From assembly GCA_910584805.1 (NCBI GenBank), contig CAJUCB010000034.1:1-13389 (forward strand): 13,389 nt of DNA. The letters are read 5' to 3'. A program made the position numbers and the translations under genes. Position 1 is the stretch's first letter; the number at the start of each line of letters is the position of its first letter. Below are positions 12,806 through 13,389 of the stretch, piece by piece. The DNA is from an uncultured Oscillospiraceae bacterium (lineage in GTDB: Bacteria > Bacillota > Clostridia > Oscillospirales > Oscillospiraceae). A model generated the notes under the pieces. It ran no database searches. It was not told where the DNA came from and saw nothing but the letters and a program-made list of their open reading frames with translations.

Positions 12806-13389
12806 ATGTATAATTACCGTATGGTTACCGACGATCTCTACTGGGTGGGTGCCAATGAACACCGCCTAGCCCTGTTTGAAAATATCCATCCCCTGTACCA
12901 CGGGGTGAGCTACAACGCCTACGTCCTCATGGACGAGAAAACCGTCCTCTTTGACACCGCCGACTGGGCCGTGAGCCGCCAATTCCTCACCAACGTGAAA
13001 GCGGTCCTAGATGGCCGCCCCCTGGACTACCTGGTCATCAACCACGTGGAGCCCGATCACGCCGCCTCCATTGAGGAGATTTTGCTGCGCTGGCCGGAGG
13101 TGAAGATCATCACCACCCCCAAGGCCGTGACCATCCTGAACCAGTTTGGATTCCAGCTGGACCCCAACAACGTGGATACCGTAAACGAGGGGGATACCCG
13201 CTGCTTCGGCAAGCACACCATCGCCTTTGTGTATGCCCCCATGGTCCACTGGCCGGAGGCCATGGTGTCCTTCGACACCACCAACGGCGTCCTGTTCTCC
13301 GCCGACGCCTTCGGCTCCTTCCGTGCCCTGGACGGCAAGCTCTTTGCCGACGAGTTCGACTTCGACCGGGAGTGGCTGGACGATGCCCG
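12806..13389 (+). CDS. Flavodiiron protein (A-type flavoprotein), N-terminal part
   Basis: The frame starts at ATG 12806, nine bases after AGGAGG, and runs off the window; 194 codons are visible of an expected ~400. It is the metallo-beta-lactamase-like diiron domain of a flavodiiron protein, the enzyme that reduces O2 to water or NO to N2O in anaerobes. Diiron ligands seen are His80, Glu82 and Asp84 (NHVEPDH), His148 (VHWPE) and Asp167 (FSADAFG); the last His and the flavodoxin (FMN) domain lie beyond the edge. The HxExD form of the motif marks an active redox member and not a hydrolase. It lies 39 bases after the rubredoxin-containing fusion with no terminator between, so the two are probably co-transcribed and rubredoxin feeds it electrons. 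Confidence 0.93.
   Translation, partial: MYNYRMVTDDLYWVGANEHRLALFENIHPLYHGVSYNAYVLMDEKTVLFDTADWAVSRQFLTNVKAVLDGRPLDYLVINHVEPDHAASIEEILLRWPEVKIITTPKAVTILNQFGFQLDPNNVDTVNEGDTRCFGKHTIAFVYAPMVHWPEAMVSFDTTNGVLFSADAFGSFRALDGKLFADEFDFDREWLDDA

Overview
The window looks like a chromosomal stretch from a GC-rich, strictly anaerobic gut Firmicute, most likely Oscillospiraceae (Flavonifractor/Lawsonibacter/Intestinimonas-like). This placement is inferred from strong AGGAGG-type ribosome sites, sigma-A promoters, GC-rich coding and the gene families present; no marker gene fixes the species.

Layout. Positions 1-988 are a scar of a mobile element: two minus-strand phage-like fragments face the C-terminal part of a large serine recombinase whose catalytic half is gone, with the join near 283-292. 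Ordinary chromosome follows: a small four-helix membrane protein (979-1389, +), a sodium-coupled transporter of the NSS/SNF family (1415-2740, -), a Uma2-family nuclease-fold protein (2914-3492, -), recQ (3719-5566, +), a membrane-anchored XRE regulator (5571-5951, -) and a proline-rich lipoprotein with a C-terminal Cys/His motif (6082-6840, -).

Two modules stand out. The first (7231-10612, +) is a tightly coupled four-gene operon resembling the VanG-type D-Ala-D-Ser glycopeptide-resistance core: a VanG-like ligase, a cytoplasmic VanXY-like D,D-peptidase, a short hexapeptide-repeat acyltransferase related to serine acetyltransferases, and a VanT-like PLP racemase. Classical VanT is a membrane protein with the racemase at its C-terminus. 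Here the racemase is free and soluble, and an unrelated soluble acyltransferase gene sits before it. Asn360 of the racemase occupies the place of the Tyr of alanine racemases, as in serine racemases. Three TTAAG-like half-sites in helical phase upstream of a promoter with a good -10 but poor -35 suggest control by an OmpR-type (VanR-like) response regulator that is not in the window. The model is that the racemase makes D-Ser, the ligase makes D-Ala-D-Ser, and VanXY removes D-Ala-D-Ala ends.

The second module (10844 to the window edge, +) has a perfect consensus promoter and a structured leader. It encodes a three-part fusion of acyl-CoA dehydrogenase, the FAD-binding domain of ETF-alpha, and rubredoxin. 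A flavodiiron (O2/NO reductase) gene follows 39 bases later and runs off the window. Since rubredoxin is the usual donor to flavodiiron proteins, the pair reads as an electron chain from acyl-CoA to O2 or NO in which the usual EtfB and EtfA N-terminal domain are absent from the fusion.

No tRNA, rRNA, CRISPR array or complete insertion sequence was seen.
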